NCBI GenBank assembly: GCA_021776685.1
Contig: JAJFFJ010000083.1
Location: 1 to 64,000 of the forward strand
DNA from: Alphaproteobacteria bacterium
GTDB taxonomy: Bacteria > Pseudomonadota > Alphaproteobacteria > Bin65
Direction: 5' to 3'
DNA: 64,000 bases
Part shown: one piece after another, positions 52,939 through 63,690 of the stretch
Layout of the letters: each line of letters opens with the position of its first letter
Numbering within the stretch: the stretch's first letter is position 1
Program-made: the position numbers and the translations under genes
Notes under the pieces: model-generated
Told to the model about the DNA's origin: nothing
What the model saw: only the letters and a program-made list of their open reading frames with translations
The model's database searches: none

Positions 52939-53745
52939 ATGACCGAACAAATCAGCCGCCTGCTGACGATTATGACCCGCTTGCGTGATCCGGATCATGG
53001 CTGTCCGTGGGATGTGGAGCAGGACTTTTCCACCATTGCGCCCTACACCATCGAGGAAGCCTACGAAGTTGCCGACGCGATCGAACGCAACAATATGGAC
53101 GATCTTCGTGACGAACTCGGCGATCTGCTCTTGCAAGTGGTGTTTCACGCGCGGATAGCGGAGGAAGCTGGATCGTTTGAATTCGGCGATGTCGCCCAGT
53201 CGATTTCCGACAAGATGATCCGCCGCCATCCTCATGTGTTCGGCACAGAGCAGGAGCGTGATTCTGACACCCAGACCCGCGCGTGGGAGGAGCAAAAGGC
53301 CGAGGAGCGCGCACAGCGAGGCGCCAAGGGCGCGCTGTCCGACGTGCCACAGGGTCTCCCTGCCCTGCTACGAGCCGAGAAGCTGGGCAAGCGCGCCTCG
53401 CGGGTTGGTTTTGACTGGCCAGAAGTGCGGCAGGTGATTGCCAAGGTGGAAGAAGAAATTGCCGAAGTGGAAGCAGAGATTCCCGGCGCCGATCCCGCCG
53501 GACTTGAGCATGAAGTGGGCGATTTACTGTTCGCTGTTGCGCAGCTGGCGCGCCACCTGAAGGTCAACCCGGAAACAGCCCTGCGTCGCGCCAACCGGCG
53601 GTTTGAATCCCGCTTCGGACATGTGGAGATGGCGCTCGCTGCGGACGACCGCCTGCCAGCAGACGCATCCCTAGAAGAATTGGAAACCCACTGGTCGGCG
53701 GCCAAGGCGGCGGAACGCGCGTCCAAATCCGCCACTCCCGCGTAA
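52939..53745 (+). CDS. mazG: Nucleoside triphosphate pyrophosphohydrolase MazG
   Basis: 268 residues, the two-domain form. It hydrolyses (d)NTPs to the monophosphate plus pyrophosphate. The first MazG domain has LRDPDHGCPWDVEQDFSTIA and EEAYEVADAIE (E-x2-E metal site) with DELGDLLLQVVFHARIAEE. The second has EVEEEIAEVE-type helices and HEVGDLLFAVAQLARHLKVN. MazG often follows hflX in alphaproteobacteria; here groESL and two other genes intervene. Confidence 0.96.
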   Translation: MTEQISRLLTIMTRLRDPDHGCPWDVEQDFSTIAPYTIEEAYEVADAIERNNMDDLRDELGDLLLQVVFHARIAEEAGSFEFGDVAQSISDKMIRRHPHVFGTEQERDSDTQTRAWEEQKAEERAQRGAKGALSDVPQGLPALLRAEKLGKRASRVGFDWPEVRQVIAKVEEEIAEVEAEIPGADPAGLEHEVGDLLFAVAQLARHLKVNPETALRRANRRFESRFGHVEMALAADDRLPADASLEELETHWSAAKAAERASKSATPA

Positions 53746-53764
53746 CACCAAAGCTCAGGAATCG

Positions 53765-54526
53765 ATGATGACCGACAGCCTCACCGTACTCGTAACCGGC
53801 GCCACAGCAGGCTTCGGCGCCGCAATCGCCCGGCGTTTCGTCAATGCCGGTCACCGCGTGATTGCCACAGGACGTCGCCAGGATCGGCTCGAATCCCTAG
53901 AAGCTGAACTCGGGGACAGCGTTCACACCGTGCGGTTTGACGTTAGCGATCGGGCGGCGGTTGAAGCGGCCATTGCTAATCTGCCCGCCGACTTTGCCGG
54001 GATCGACGTGCTGGTGAACAATGCGGGCTTGGCGCTCGGACTGGATACTGCCGACGCGGCCAATCTAGATGATTGGGACACCATGGTGGACACCAACATT
54101 AAGGGCCTGGGCTACTGCACGCGGGCCGTCCTGCCGGGCATGATCGAGCGTGGCAGAGGCCATGTCATCAATATCGGATCGGTCGCCGCCAGCTACCCCT
54201 ACCCCGGTGGCAACGCCTATGGCGCGACCAAGGCCTTCGTCCGTCAGTTTTCGCTCAACCTCCGCGCCGATCTTCTGGGCAAGAATGTGCGTGTCACTTG
54301 TGTCGAGCCAGGTTTGGCGGAGACCGAGTTTTCCCTGGTCCGGTTCAAGGGTGATTCTGGCAAAGCATCAACCCCGTACCAAGATATTGATAACCTGACG
54401 GCGGACGATATTGCTGAATGCTGTTTCTTCGCGGCCACCCTGCCGGCGCATGTGAACGTCAACACCTTGGAAGTAATGCCGACCAACCAGGCTTTCGGGC
54501 CGTTCGCCTTCCACCGGGAAGGTTAG
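53765..54526 (+). CDS. SDR oxidoreductase, YdfG-like
   Basis: 253 residues. SDR motifs are VTGATAGFGAAIARRFVNAG near residues 11-30, LVNNAGLALGLD, NIGSVAASYPYPGG and the catalytic YGATKAFVRQFSLNL (Y-x3-K). The pattern (GLALGLD, GNAYGATKAFVRQF, GLAETEFSLVRF) matches YdfG-type NADP-dependent 3-hydroxy acid/L-allo-threonine dehydrogenases. The gene is 19 bases after mazG and its end overlaps the convergent phosphatase gene by four bases. Confidence 0.92.
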   Translation: MMTDSLTVLVTGATAGFGAAIARRFVNAGHRVIATGRRQDRLESLEAELGDSVHTVRFDVSDRAAVEAAIANLPADFAGIDVLVNNAGLALGLDTADAANLDDWDTMVDTNIKGLGYCTRAVLPGMIERGRGHVINIGSVAASYPYPGGNAYGATKAFVRQFSLNLRADLLGKNVRVTCVEPGLAETEFSLVRFKGDSGKASTPYQDIDNLTADDIAECCFFAATLPAHVNVNTLEVMPTNQAFGPFAFHREG

Positions 54527-55329
54527 TCCACGGCGTAGAAGTCGCGTATTTCCAACCAGCTCTCGGAATCCGGCGCCAATAACAGGGATTTGTCGACCGG
54601 ATAAGGGGCGTAGGTATCGCCATCCAGGTAGGCGAGATGGCCGTCGGCCTCGGCGTGCATCAGGCAGCCCGCCACATGGTCCCAGGGGAGCAGCCGGGTG
54701 AAGATCGCGTAGTGCGCCCGCTGATCCAGCAACGCCATATATTCGGCCGCCGCGCATCGGGTGAAAATGCGCCCGCCGATCTCCTCTTTCACAGCCTGGA
54801 CTTTTTCAAACAGTTCCGGCGTGCGTTTGCGGCCCACATACAACACCGCGGTCATGTCGTTGATGGGGGCAGCCTTCGCCACGCTCAGGCGGGTACCATC
54901 GCGCCAGGCGCCCTGCCCCACTTCTGCTGAATAGGCGACATCGCGAATGGGATCGAGGATCCAGCCGGCGACCGTCTGTCCATGTTCTACATAAGCAAGG
55001 ATGATGGCGAACCGTTCGTCGTCGTGAGCAAAATTCCAGGTGCCATCAATCGGATCGATGATCCATACCCGATCTTCGGTGCGTAACGCCTCCATCAGCG
55101 ACGCGTCTTCGGCAACCGCCTCTTCACCGATGACGATAGAGTCAGGATGCATGTCCAGAAGACGTCGGGTCAGGAACTTCTCACAGGCTATATCCGCGAC
55201 AGTCACAAGGTCGGCGGAACTGGTTTTTTCCTGAATGTCGCCGTCGCCCAACGCGCGAAAGCGCGGCAGCACCTCTTCCGCCGCGGCCTCTCTGAGCAAA
55301 TCGGTGATCGCGGTGATGTCCGGCTTCAT
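54523..55329 (-). CDS. Inositol-monophosphatase-family phosphatase
   Basis: 268 residues. The family's Li+-sensitive metal motifs are present: IGEEAV near residue 72, WIIDPIDGTWNFAHD near residue 90, and WDHVAGCLMHAEADGHL near residue 210. Members dephosphorylate inositol phosphate, fructose-1,6-bisphosphate, adenosine-3',5'-bisphosphate or histidinol phosphate (HisN). Context gives no decision. Located downstream of groL but beyond its terminator. Confidence 0.92.
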   Translation of the reverse strand: MKPDITAITDLLREAAAEEVLPRFRALGDGDIQEKTSSADLVTVADIACEKFLTRRLLDMHPDSIVIGEEAVAEDASLMEALRTEDRVWIIDPIDGTWNFAHDDERFAIILAYVEHGQTVAGWILDPIRDVAYSAEVGQGAWRDGTRLSVAKAAPINDMTAVLYVGRKRTPELFEKVQAVKEEIGGRIFTRCAAAEYMALLDQRAHYAIFTRLLPWDHVAGCLMHAEADGHLAYLDGDTYAPYPVDKSLLLAPDSESWLEIRDFYAVD

Positions 55330-55352
55330 GGCAAGACCCTAGCATATGGGCG

Positions 55353-55383
55353 AAAAAAAGGGCCGCGCCCATGGACGCGGCCC
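55353..55383 (-). terminator. Rho-independent terminator of the groESL operon
   Basis: On the minus strand, 25 bases after the groL stop, an 8-bp perfect stem (CGCGGCCC-type arm 55376-55383 with 55360-55367) encloses an eight-base loop and is followed by a run of seven T's (55359-55353). This is a textbook intrinsic terminator oriented for groL. Confidence 0.93.
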
Positions 55384-55407
55384 CCGATTTCGTCGGTGGA
55401 TGACGGA

Positions 55408-57376
<1,969 letters not shown>

Positions 57377-57485
57377 TTGCTCCTCCTCTTCGCGCCGACA
57401 GGGTGATTTCTATCCTGATCCTGCCGGTGTGACGCAGATGTGAAAAGGCCGCCAGGCGCAGACATGTGCGCGCTCCAGGCGGCTG

Positions 57486-57512
57486 TTGGCACTCTCATAT
57501 GATGAGTGCTAA
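57486..57512 (-). promoter_or_regulatory. CIRCE element (HrcA operator) of groESL
   Basis: On the minus strand TTAGCACTC (57512-57504), nine bases, then GAGTGCCAA (57494-57486): the canonical 9-9-9 CIRCE with one mismatch to the perfect GAGTGCTAA arm. HrcA repressor binds it. It lies directly after the -10 box of the groESL promoter, where repression would block transcription. Confidence 0.95.
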
Positions 57513-57514
57513 GG

Positions 57515-57543
57515 GATATAGGTGATCAATCCGGAGGCGTCAA
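57515..57543 (-). promoter_or_regulatory. Sigma-70 promoter of groESL
   Basis: On the minus strand TTGACG (57543-57538), a 17-base spacer, then TATATC (57520-57515). Both boxes are close to consensus, the spacing is ideal and the CIRCE element starts two bases after the -10 box. The -35 box overlaps the stop codon of hflX, so hflX transcription may read into groESL. Confidence 0.85.
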
Positions 57544-58883
57544 GCAATGCTGCTTGCCTCCGGCGTGTGTGTCGCATAGGCAGGAAACCGCTTGTGGAAG
57601 CGGGCGATGTCCTTTGGGTCCAAGGCAACGGTCAGGCGTGTCCCTGCGTCGTGATCCTGACGGTCCAGAACCTCTCCATGGTCATACAACCAGGACAGCG
57701 ATTGTCCGTCGGCCAGGGCCACGTCAACTTCCAACTTTCGCCGCCCTGCGCCCAATTGTGCCGCCAGCAGTTCAAGAAGTTCAACGCAGCCTTCCCCGGT
57801 CAGGGCAGACACCCCAACTCGCGGCGCATTTTCGCCATTCACGCGGCGTTTGACATCTTCTGCCTGGTCGGCGTCCAGCAGATCGATTTTATTCAGAACT
57901 TCGAAAAGCCCCGCCTCCACCTGTTCCTCCAGACCCAACTCACGCAATATCTGGTGAACACTCTCCGCCTGACGCTCGGTATCGGGGTGGGAGACATCGC
58001 GCACATGGAGGATCACATCCGCGCCGGTGACTTCCTCCAGGGTTGCCCGAAACGCCGCCACCAGTTGGGTCGGCAGGTCAGAGATAAAACCCACTGTGTC
58101 GGAAAGAATGACTTTCTGACCCGTCGGCAGATCGAGGCTGCGCATTGTGGGGTCGAGGGTCGCAAACAGCAGATCCGCCGCCATTACTTCGGCGCCAGTG
58201 AGACGGTTGAACAAGGTTGATTTACCGGCGTTGGTGTAGCCAACGAGAGCGACGACCGGATATGGCACTTTCTGCCGAGATTTTCTTTGCAGGCCGCGCC
58301 GTTTGCGCACCGTTTCCAGGTCTTTTTTCAGACGCGCAATGCGGTCGTCGATCATTCGCCGATCCAGCTCGATCTGACGCTCGCCGGGCCCGCCCATAAA
58401 GCCCGCGCCACCGCGCTGGCGTTCCAGATGGGTCCAACTGCGCACCAGCCGGCTGCGCTGATAGCTGAGATGCGCCAGATCCACCTGCAGGCGGCCTTCC
58501 CGGGTTTGCGCTCTTGCGCCAAAGATCTCCAAAATTAGAGCCGTCCGGTCGATGACCTTGGTGTTCAGCGCCGTCTCAAGATTGCGCTGCTGGCCGGGGG
58601 ACAGGCTGGTGTCGAAAATAATCACATCGATATCGGCGGCAGCGGCCTCTTCACTCAGCCGTTCGACAGCGCCTTTCCCGAGAAAAGTCGAGGGATGCAG
58701 GCGCGCAAGTCCCAGGGTCTGTGCGTCCACAACCTCCAGACCAATGGCCGCGGTGAGACCGACCGCTTCCTCCAACCGATTGGCAGCACCTGCCACGCCC
58801 GCGGCGTCGTTCCGCAGGAAAGTATGGATGACAAACGCCCGCTCAGGGGTCGGTTGATCGATCTGGAAAGTGGATTCGCCCAA
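57540..58883 (-). CDS. hflX: GTPase HflX
   Basis: 447 residues from TTG 58883, 11 bases after hfq stops. It is a ribosome-associated GTPase acting on stalled or stressed ribosomes. The N-terminal glycine-rich region ends in GGAGFMGGPGERQIELDRR. G1 is ALVGYTNAGKSTLFNRLTG near residues 213-231, G3 is LSDTVGFISDLP, and G4 is NKID in LNKIDLLD. It is followed by the groESL promoter, which overlaps its stop codon. Confidence 0.96.
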   Translation of the reverse strand: MGESTFQIDQPTPERAFVIHTFLRNDAAGVAGAANRLEEAVGLTAAIGLEVVDAQTLGLARLHPSTFLGKGAVERLSEEAAAADIDVIIFDTSLSPGQQRNLETALNTKVIDRTALILEIFGARAQTREGRLQVDLAHLSYQRSRLVRSWTHLERQRGGAGFMGGPGERQIELDRRMIDDRIARLKKDLETVRKRRGLQRKSRQKVPYPVVALVGYTNAGKSTLFNRLTGAEVMAADLLFATLDPTMRSLDLPTGQKVILSDTVGFISDLPTQLVAAFRATLEEVTGADVILHVRDVSHPDTERQAESVHQILRELGLEEQVEAGLFEVLNKIDLLDADQAEDVKRRVNGENAPRVGVSALTGEGCVELLELLAAQLGAGRRKLEVDVALADGQSLSWLYDHGEVLDRQDHDAGTRLTVALDPKDIARFHKRFPAYATHTPEASSIA

Positions 58884-58894
58884 CGGCAGCCGAA

Positions 58895-59152
58895 TCAGGC
58901 CGGTGCGGCCGCGGTCTCCACCTCAGGCTCGAACAGCTGCACTGGCTGACTCGGCATGATGGTCGAAATCGCGTGTTTGTACACCAGCTGCGAATGCTGA
59001 TCCCGCCGCAGCAACACACAGAAATTATCGAACCACGTGATGATGCCTTGAAGCTTAACGCCATTCACCAGAAACACGGTGACCGGCGTTTTCTGCTTGC
59101 GGATTTGGTTCAGGAACACATCCTGGAGGTTTTGGGTTTTTTCCGCGGACAT
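58895..59152 (-). CDS. hfq: RNA chaperone Hfq
   Basis: 85 residues, a typical alphaproteobacterial length. The Sm1 and Sm2 motifs are intact: [38 protein letters not shown] and [14 protein letters not shown] (the KHA of the Sm2 proximal site). It helps small regulatory RNAs pair with mRNAs. A short Ala-rich acidic tail follows. The 132-base upstream gap is its probable promoter region. Confidence 0.98.
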   Translation of the reverse strand: MSAEKTQNLQDVFLNQIRKQKTPVTVFLVNGVKLQGIITWFDNFCVLLRRDQHSQLVYKHAISTIMPSQPVQLFEPEVETAAAPA

Positions 59153-59284
59153 TTTTGTTTTCCTTTTTAGTCGAGGCGGACCTGAAGTTGTTCTCCCGCA
59201 GTTGGCCTCTAATCCGTTGATTTATTTAATCTTCCCAAACGACAAGCCTCCTCAGGCCTGCCGCCATTTCCTCCCTCTTTCTGG

Positions 59285-59944
59285 TCATATGGTGATTTGC
59301 CCGTTTACGGCAAGGGTCACCAGTTCCCCGAATGTATTTACGTGCCGGTCCGGCGTTGGGTCAATTGCTTCTTCCGGATGCACCCGACCGGCGGATATCA
59401 AGATTCCACAGCAACCGGAGGCATGGGCGCAGGCGATATCGATGGCGGCATCCCCCACATACCAGACGTCGCTACCGGCCGGAACGCCGAGGTTCCCGAG
59501 CGCCATGACAATTGGTGCCGGATCAGGTTTATCATGGGCTGCATCGCCCGCCCCCACGAGGGCCCCGAAATACTTTTCCCACCCCAGATGTTCCGCTTCA
59601 GACCGCAGGAGCGCTCCTGTCTTGTTACTCACTACGCCCAGGGGAATGCCCGCCGCCTTGAGCGCCTGCAATGCTTGTTCAGCGCCCGTTACTGTCTCCA
59701 GTTCCCTCAGATGGCTTTCCCGGAAGGTGGCATAGAAGATTTCGCGCGCCTCCTGCCACCGATCACCGAACATTCGGGGAAAGCTGTCGCGCATGGACTG
59801 TCGCACACTCGCCAAGGTTTCCTCGAAGGTCCAGGGCGCCTGCCCCATTGCTTCAAGCGCGGCATTCAGGGCGCGATGTATCGTCGGCCAATTGTCGACC
59901 AGCGTGTTGTCCCAATCGAACAGAATTGCCTGGGGAGCCGGCAT
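59285..59944 (-). CDS. HAD-family phosphatase (phosphoglycolate phosphatase-like)
   Basis: 219 residues. HAD motifs: DxDxT variant ILFDWDNTLVD at residues 7-17 (nucleophile Asp and acid-base Asp), GVVSNKTG (motif II), KPDPAPI (motif III Lys), and DVWYVGDAAIDIACAHASGC (motif IV). The helical cap belongs to the Gph/PGP group. It is five bases after the D-amino-acid aminotransferase gene, inside the trkA-hfq cluster, a common alphaproteobacterial insertion. Confidence 0.93.
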   Translation of the reverse strand: MPAPQAILFDWDNTLVDNWPTIHRALNAALEAMGQAPWTFEETLASVRQSMRDSFPRMFGDRWQEAREIFYATFRESHLRELETVTGAEQALQALKAAGIPLGVVSNKTGALLRSEAEHLGWEKYFGALVGAGDAAHDKPDPAPIVMALGNLGVPAGSDVWYVGDAAIDIACAHASGCCGILISAGRVHPEEAIDPTPDRHVNTFGELVTLAVNGQITI

Positions 59945-59949
59945 GTTCC

Positions 59950-60798
59950 TCAGAGCGCCGCAGTATAAGCGTCGTATTGCGCCTGCAGATGACGGGTCAA
60001 CTCACCGGGCGCACCCTCCCCGATCCGGGTATCGTCGATCTGGATAATCGGCACGACCCATGAAGTCGTGCTGGTCAAGAAGGCTTCAGATGCCTCCAAC
60101 GCCTCTTGTAAGGAAAATGACCTCTCGACGATCCGGTAGTTTGCCGATTGTGCGATTTCGAGGACGGTCTGCCGGGTAATGCCATTCAGGATGCTATGGC
60201 TTGGCTGGCGGGTGATCAGTTCTTTCTGGTCTGACACGATCCAGGCATTGGTCGCCGTGCCTTCGGTCACGTGGCCCTGGACATCAACCATCCAGCATTC
60301 ATAGGCGCCTGCGCGCACGGCCAACTGCTTGGCGAGAACGTTGGGCAAGAGCCCGACCGTTTTGATGTCGACCCGCTTCCAGCGTTCGTCAGGAGTGGTG
60401 ATGACGCGAACGCCCTCCTGGCGCACAGCAATCTTCGGCGCCTGGCTGCGTGCGGTAATCACCAATGCGGGCGTCGCATCCTGGGGAAAAGCATGATCGC
60501 GATAGGCCTGCCCCCGCGACACCTGCAAGTAGACGATCCCGTCGTTCACGCGATTGCGCCGGACGATCTCGCGAAAAATCGCCTTCAGTGCCGCAGGTGG
60601 CACCGGCCACTCAATTTCGATTTCGTCCAGGGAATAGCCGAGGCGCTTGAGATGCGGCTCCTCATCAACCAATTGGCCGCCGACCACGGCGATCACTTCA
60701 TAAACACCATCTGCAAACTGATAGCCCCGGTCTTCAATATGCACGGCGGCGTCATTGTGGGGCACATACTGTCCGTTGACGTAGGCGATTCGCGACAT
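59950..60798 (-). CDS. dat: D-amino acid aminotransferase (class IV PLP enzyme)
   Basis: 282 residues from ATG 60798 (GGGAGAGA upstream); the longer frame to 60837 overlaps trkA. It transfers amino groups between D-amino acids and 2-oxo acids, supplying D-Ala and D-Glu for the cell wall. The opening MSRIAYVNGQYVPHNDAAVH, the PLP lysine segment DIKTVGLLPNVLAKQLA near residues 145-161, and GTATNAWIV near residue 180 match Dat. Its place between trkA and hfq is typical of Rhodospirillales. Confidence 0.94.
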   Translation of the reverse strand: MSRIAYVNGQYVPHNDAAVHIEDRGYQFADGVYEVIAVVGGQLVDEEPHLKRLGYSLDEIEIEWPVPPAALKAIFREIVRRNRVNDGIVYLQVSRGQAYRDHAFPQDATPALVITARSQAPKIAVRQEGVRVITTPDERWKRVDIKTVGLLPNVLAKQLAVRAGAYECWMVDVQGHVTEGTATNAWIVSDQKELITRQPSHSILNGITRQTVLEIAQSANYRIVERSFSLQEALEASEAFLTSTTSWVVPIIQIDDTRIGEGAPGELTRHLQAQYDAYTAAL

Positions 60799-60814
60799 TG
60801 TCTCTCTCCCGCCG

Positions 60815-62200
60815 TTAGGCGAAAAAATCCCAGCCAACCTGGAGAAGTTTTTGCACGGAGCCCACGGTCTCCGGCGTGGCGAACATCACCACGCGGTCGC
60901 CCGGGTTCAGCACTGTATCGCTCTGCGGCAGAATGATCTCATCGTCCCGGGCAATCGCGCCGATGATGACGCCCCGCTCCAGATGTAACTCACCAAGCGG
61001 GATGCCAACCAGCTTCGAGGTATCGAGCGCTTCCGCCTCGACCACCTCGCCCACGCCTTCTCGCAAGGTACGCACGGCGCGGATACGCCCCCGGCGCAGA
61101 TGCTGCAGGATTGTAGAGACCGTAATCGCCCGCGGGCTGATCGCCACGTCTACGCCCAGGCTTGTGACCAGCGGCTGATAGTTCATCGTGTTGACCAACG
61201 CCGCCGTCCGGGTGCACCCGTTCCGCTTCGCCAGCAGCGCCGCCAAAACATTCACCTCGTCATCATTTGTGACGGTGATCAGCATGTCCGAATTGGCGAT
61301 ATTGAGCTCGTCCTGGATGTCCTGGTCGAGGACATCGCCATGTAGAACGATGGTGTGTGTCAGGGCTTCAGCACACGCCCGCGCGCGGTCCCGGTCCATC
61401 TCGATCAGTTTGAGCGATATCTCGCTGTCCAGAGCCTCGATCTCCTGAGCAAGAAACAGGCCGATATTGCCGCCACCCACGATAATGACGCGGTGCGCTT
61501 CGGGCTCATCGTGACCGAACACCGCCATCGCCCGGTGCATGTGGTCGTTGCGTGTAACGAAATAGACCTCGTCACCGACGATCATCTGATCGTCCTCTTT
61601 CGGCACGATCGTGTTGCCGTCACGAACAATGGCGAGCACGACCAGATGCAGATCAGGAAACAGGCTGCGTATCTGTTTTAGGGGCGTATCGAGGATCGGG
61701 CATTCTTCCTCGAGCCTTGTGCCAATCACCCGCACCAGCCCGTCCGCCAGCGATACGGTATCGAAGGCGCCCGGCACGTGCAGGCGTTCGCGGATGGCTC
61801 GGGCGACTTCGATTTCCGGCGAGATGCGAACGTCGATGGGCAGGTGATCTGCCGAAAACAGATTCGCCCACTCTGGCTGCAGATACTGCTGGGCGCGAAC
61901 CCGGGCCACCTTGCGCGGTACGTTGAACAGAGAATGGGCCACCTGGCAGGCGACCATATTGACCTCGTCCACCTGGGTCACGGCGATGACCATTTCCGTG
62001 TCAGCCGCGCCGGCTTTTTCCAGCACTTCAGGATAGGACGCGTTGCCGACCATGGCGCGTACATCCATCGTCGGAGATTCATTTATCTTGGCGATCAGGT
62101 CGGGTGACCGGTCGATAACCGTCACCTCGTTGCCTTCAGCCGAAAGATGTTGGGCGATATTCAGGCCGACCTGGCCGGCGCCACAGACGATCACCTGCAT
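60815..62200 (-). CDS. trkA: Trk system potassium uptake protein TrkA
   Basis: 461 residues, the usual size. Two RCK modules are visible: Rossmann motifs VIVCGAGQVGLNIAQHL at residues 3-19 and VIIVGGGNIGLFLAQEIE near residues 239-256, each followed by a RCK_C domain. It is the cytoplasmic NAD(H)-binding gating subunit of TrkH/TrkG. It follows ntrX, the standard alphaproteobacterial order. Confidence 0.97.
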   Translation of the reverse strand: MQVIVCGAGQVGLNIAQHLSAEGNEVTVIDRSPDLIAKINESPTMDVRAMVGNASYPEVLEKAGAADTEMVIAVTQVDEVNMVACQVAHSLFNVPRKVARVRAQQYLQPEWANLFSADHLPIDVRISPEIEVARAIRERLHVPGAFDTVSLADGLVRVIGTRLEEECPILDTPLKQIRSLFPDLHLVVLAIVRDGNTIVPKEDDQMIVGDEVYFVTRNDHMHRAMAVFGHDEPEAHRVIIVGGGNIGLFLAQEIEALDSEISLKLIEMDRDRARACAEALTHTIVLHGDVLDQDIQDELNIANSDMLITVTNDDEVNVLAALLAKRNGCTRTAALVNTMNYQPLVTSLGVDVAISPRAITVSTILQHLRRGRIRAVRTLREGVGEVVEAEALDTSKLVGIPLGELHLERGVIIGAIARDDEIILPQSDTVLNPGDRVVMFATPETVGSVQKLLQVGWDFFA

Positions 62201-62242
62201 CTAGATTTCACCTGACTAATGGCTCGGAAGACAGGACTGGGT

Positions 62243-63658
62243 TCAGGCGTCATATTTGGGAACAGGAGGATCGCCCCGCTCACCCGATGTGACACCCAGG
62301 GACTTCAGCTTTCGATGCAACGCGGATCGCTCCATACCCACAAAGGCGGCGGTGCGGGAGATGTTGCCTTCGAACCGGTCCACCTGCGCCATCAGATACT
62401 CGCGTTCGAATGTCTCTCGCGCCTCCCGCAGCGGCAACGCCATGATCTCGGTAGAGCGCTCAAGGTGCGGCACCGGCGCCGCTGCGCCAATCACTTCAGG
62501 CGGCAGCATGGAGGCGGATATGTCCTTGCTGTCATTGGCCGGCGCCATAATCAGGGCCCAATCGATTGTGTTGGAAAGCTGCCGAACGTTGCCGGGCCAA
62601 TGGTAGGCCTCCAGCGCGGCAATGGCGTCGGGGGCAAAATTCCGAACCGGCAGCCCATTGCGGCTGGCGGCAACTCCCATCAGATATTCCGCCAGGGGCG
62701 CAATGTCCTGTCGACGCAGACGCAGCGGCGGCACATCAACCGGAACCACACGCAACCGGTAGTAAAGGTCTTCGCGGAATTCGCCTTGTTCCATCATGAT
62801 TGAAAGGTCTTTGGCCGTTGAGGCGATGACCCGCACATCCACTTCCACAGCCGTCGCCCCTCCGACCCGTTCAAAGCTCTGGTCCTGCAGTACCCGCACA
62901 ATCTTGCCCTGGGTTTCCAGCGGCATATCGGCAACTTCGTCCAATAACAGCGTGCCGCCATGGGCCATTTCGAATTTGCCCGTGCGGCTTGTTTCCGCGT
63001 CCTCTGCGTCACCTTCCGCGCCGAATAGCTCGAATTCCATTCGGTCAGGATGCATGGTGGCGCAGTTGATCACGACGAATGGACCGGATGCCCGCGGCGA
63101 CCGCTCGTGAATCATACGGGCGACCACTTCCTTGCCGACGCCAGCCTGACCGGTGATCAGAACCCGGCTGCTGGTGGGCGCAACCTTTTCGATGACCTGC
63201 TTGACCTGGCTTATTGGCCCGGACTGACCGATAAGCTCCGGTGCAACGCCGGCACGAACCTTGAGTTCTTCCACTTCTCGCCGGAGGCGTGCAGCTTCAA
63301 TAGCCCTGTCCACGACCAACAGCAGGCGGTCGGTCTTGAAGGGTTTTTCGATGAAGTCGTAGGCGCCCTTTTTGATGGCCGCCACGGCCATCTCGATATT
63401 GCCGTGGCCGCTGATCATCACTACCGGAAGAGTCGGGTCTTCACCCTTGATGGATTCCAGCAATTCCATGCCGTCCTGGCGGCTGCCTTCCAGCCAGATG
63501 TCCAGCAACACCAGTGATGGACGACGTATTTTGAGTTCATCCAGCGCGCTGTCGGAACTGCCTGCAACGCGCGCCTCAAAGCCTTCATCCCGCAAAACAT
63601 CCGCAATCAGGCTGCGGATGTCTTCTTCGTCATCAACGATCAGGACTTCAGTTGGCAT
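62243..63658 (-). CDS. ntrX: Response regulator NtrX (NtrC family)
   Basis: 471 residues. The receiver is VDDEEDIRSLI with phospho-acceptor Asp in LVLLDIWLEGS near residue 53. The AAA+ domain has ITGQAGVGKEVVARMIHERS near residues 169-188 and GGTLLLDEVADMPLETQGKI. A C-terminal Fis-type helix-turn-helix is NISRTAAFVGMERSALHRKL. The sigma-54-contacting GAFTGA loop is absent: the segment reads ELFGAEGDAEDAETSRTGKF instead. It therefore probably does not activate sigma-54. It pairs with NtrY, encoded upstream. Confidence 0.95.
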   Translation of the reverse strand: MPTEVLIVDDEEDIRSLIADVLRDEGFEARVAGSSDSALDELKIRRPSLVLLDIWLEGSRQDGMELLESIKGEDPTLPVVMISGHGNIEMAVAAIKKGAYDFIEKPFKTDRLLLVVDRAIEAARLRREVEELKVRAGVAPELIGQSGPISQVKQVIEKVAPTSSRVLITGQAGVGKEVVARMIHERSPRASGPFVVINCATMHPDRMEFELFGAEGDAEDAETSRTGKFEMAHGGTLLLDEVADMPLETQGKIVRVLQDQSFERVGGATAVEVDVRVIASTAKDLSIMMEQGEFREDLYYRLRVVPVDVPPLRLRRQDIAPLAEYLMGVAASRNGLPVRNFAPDAIAALEAYHWPGNVRQLSNTIDWALIMAPANDSKDISASMLPPEVIGAAAPVPHLERSTEIMALPLREARETFEREYLMAQVDRFEGNISRTAAFVGMERSALHRKLKSLGVTSGERGDPPVPKYDA

Positions 63659-63690
63659 GTTCCGTGTCCTCGTTCGTCCCCGAAAGGTCG

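Noticed and set aside
60815-60837. Longer N-terminus for the D-amino acid aminotransferase overlapping trkA
   Set aside because: The internal ATG at 60798 has a good ribosome-binding site and matches the family start; the extra 13 residues are not family-like.
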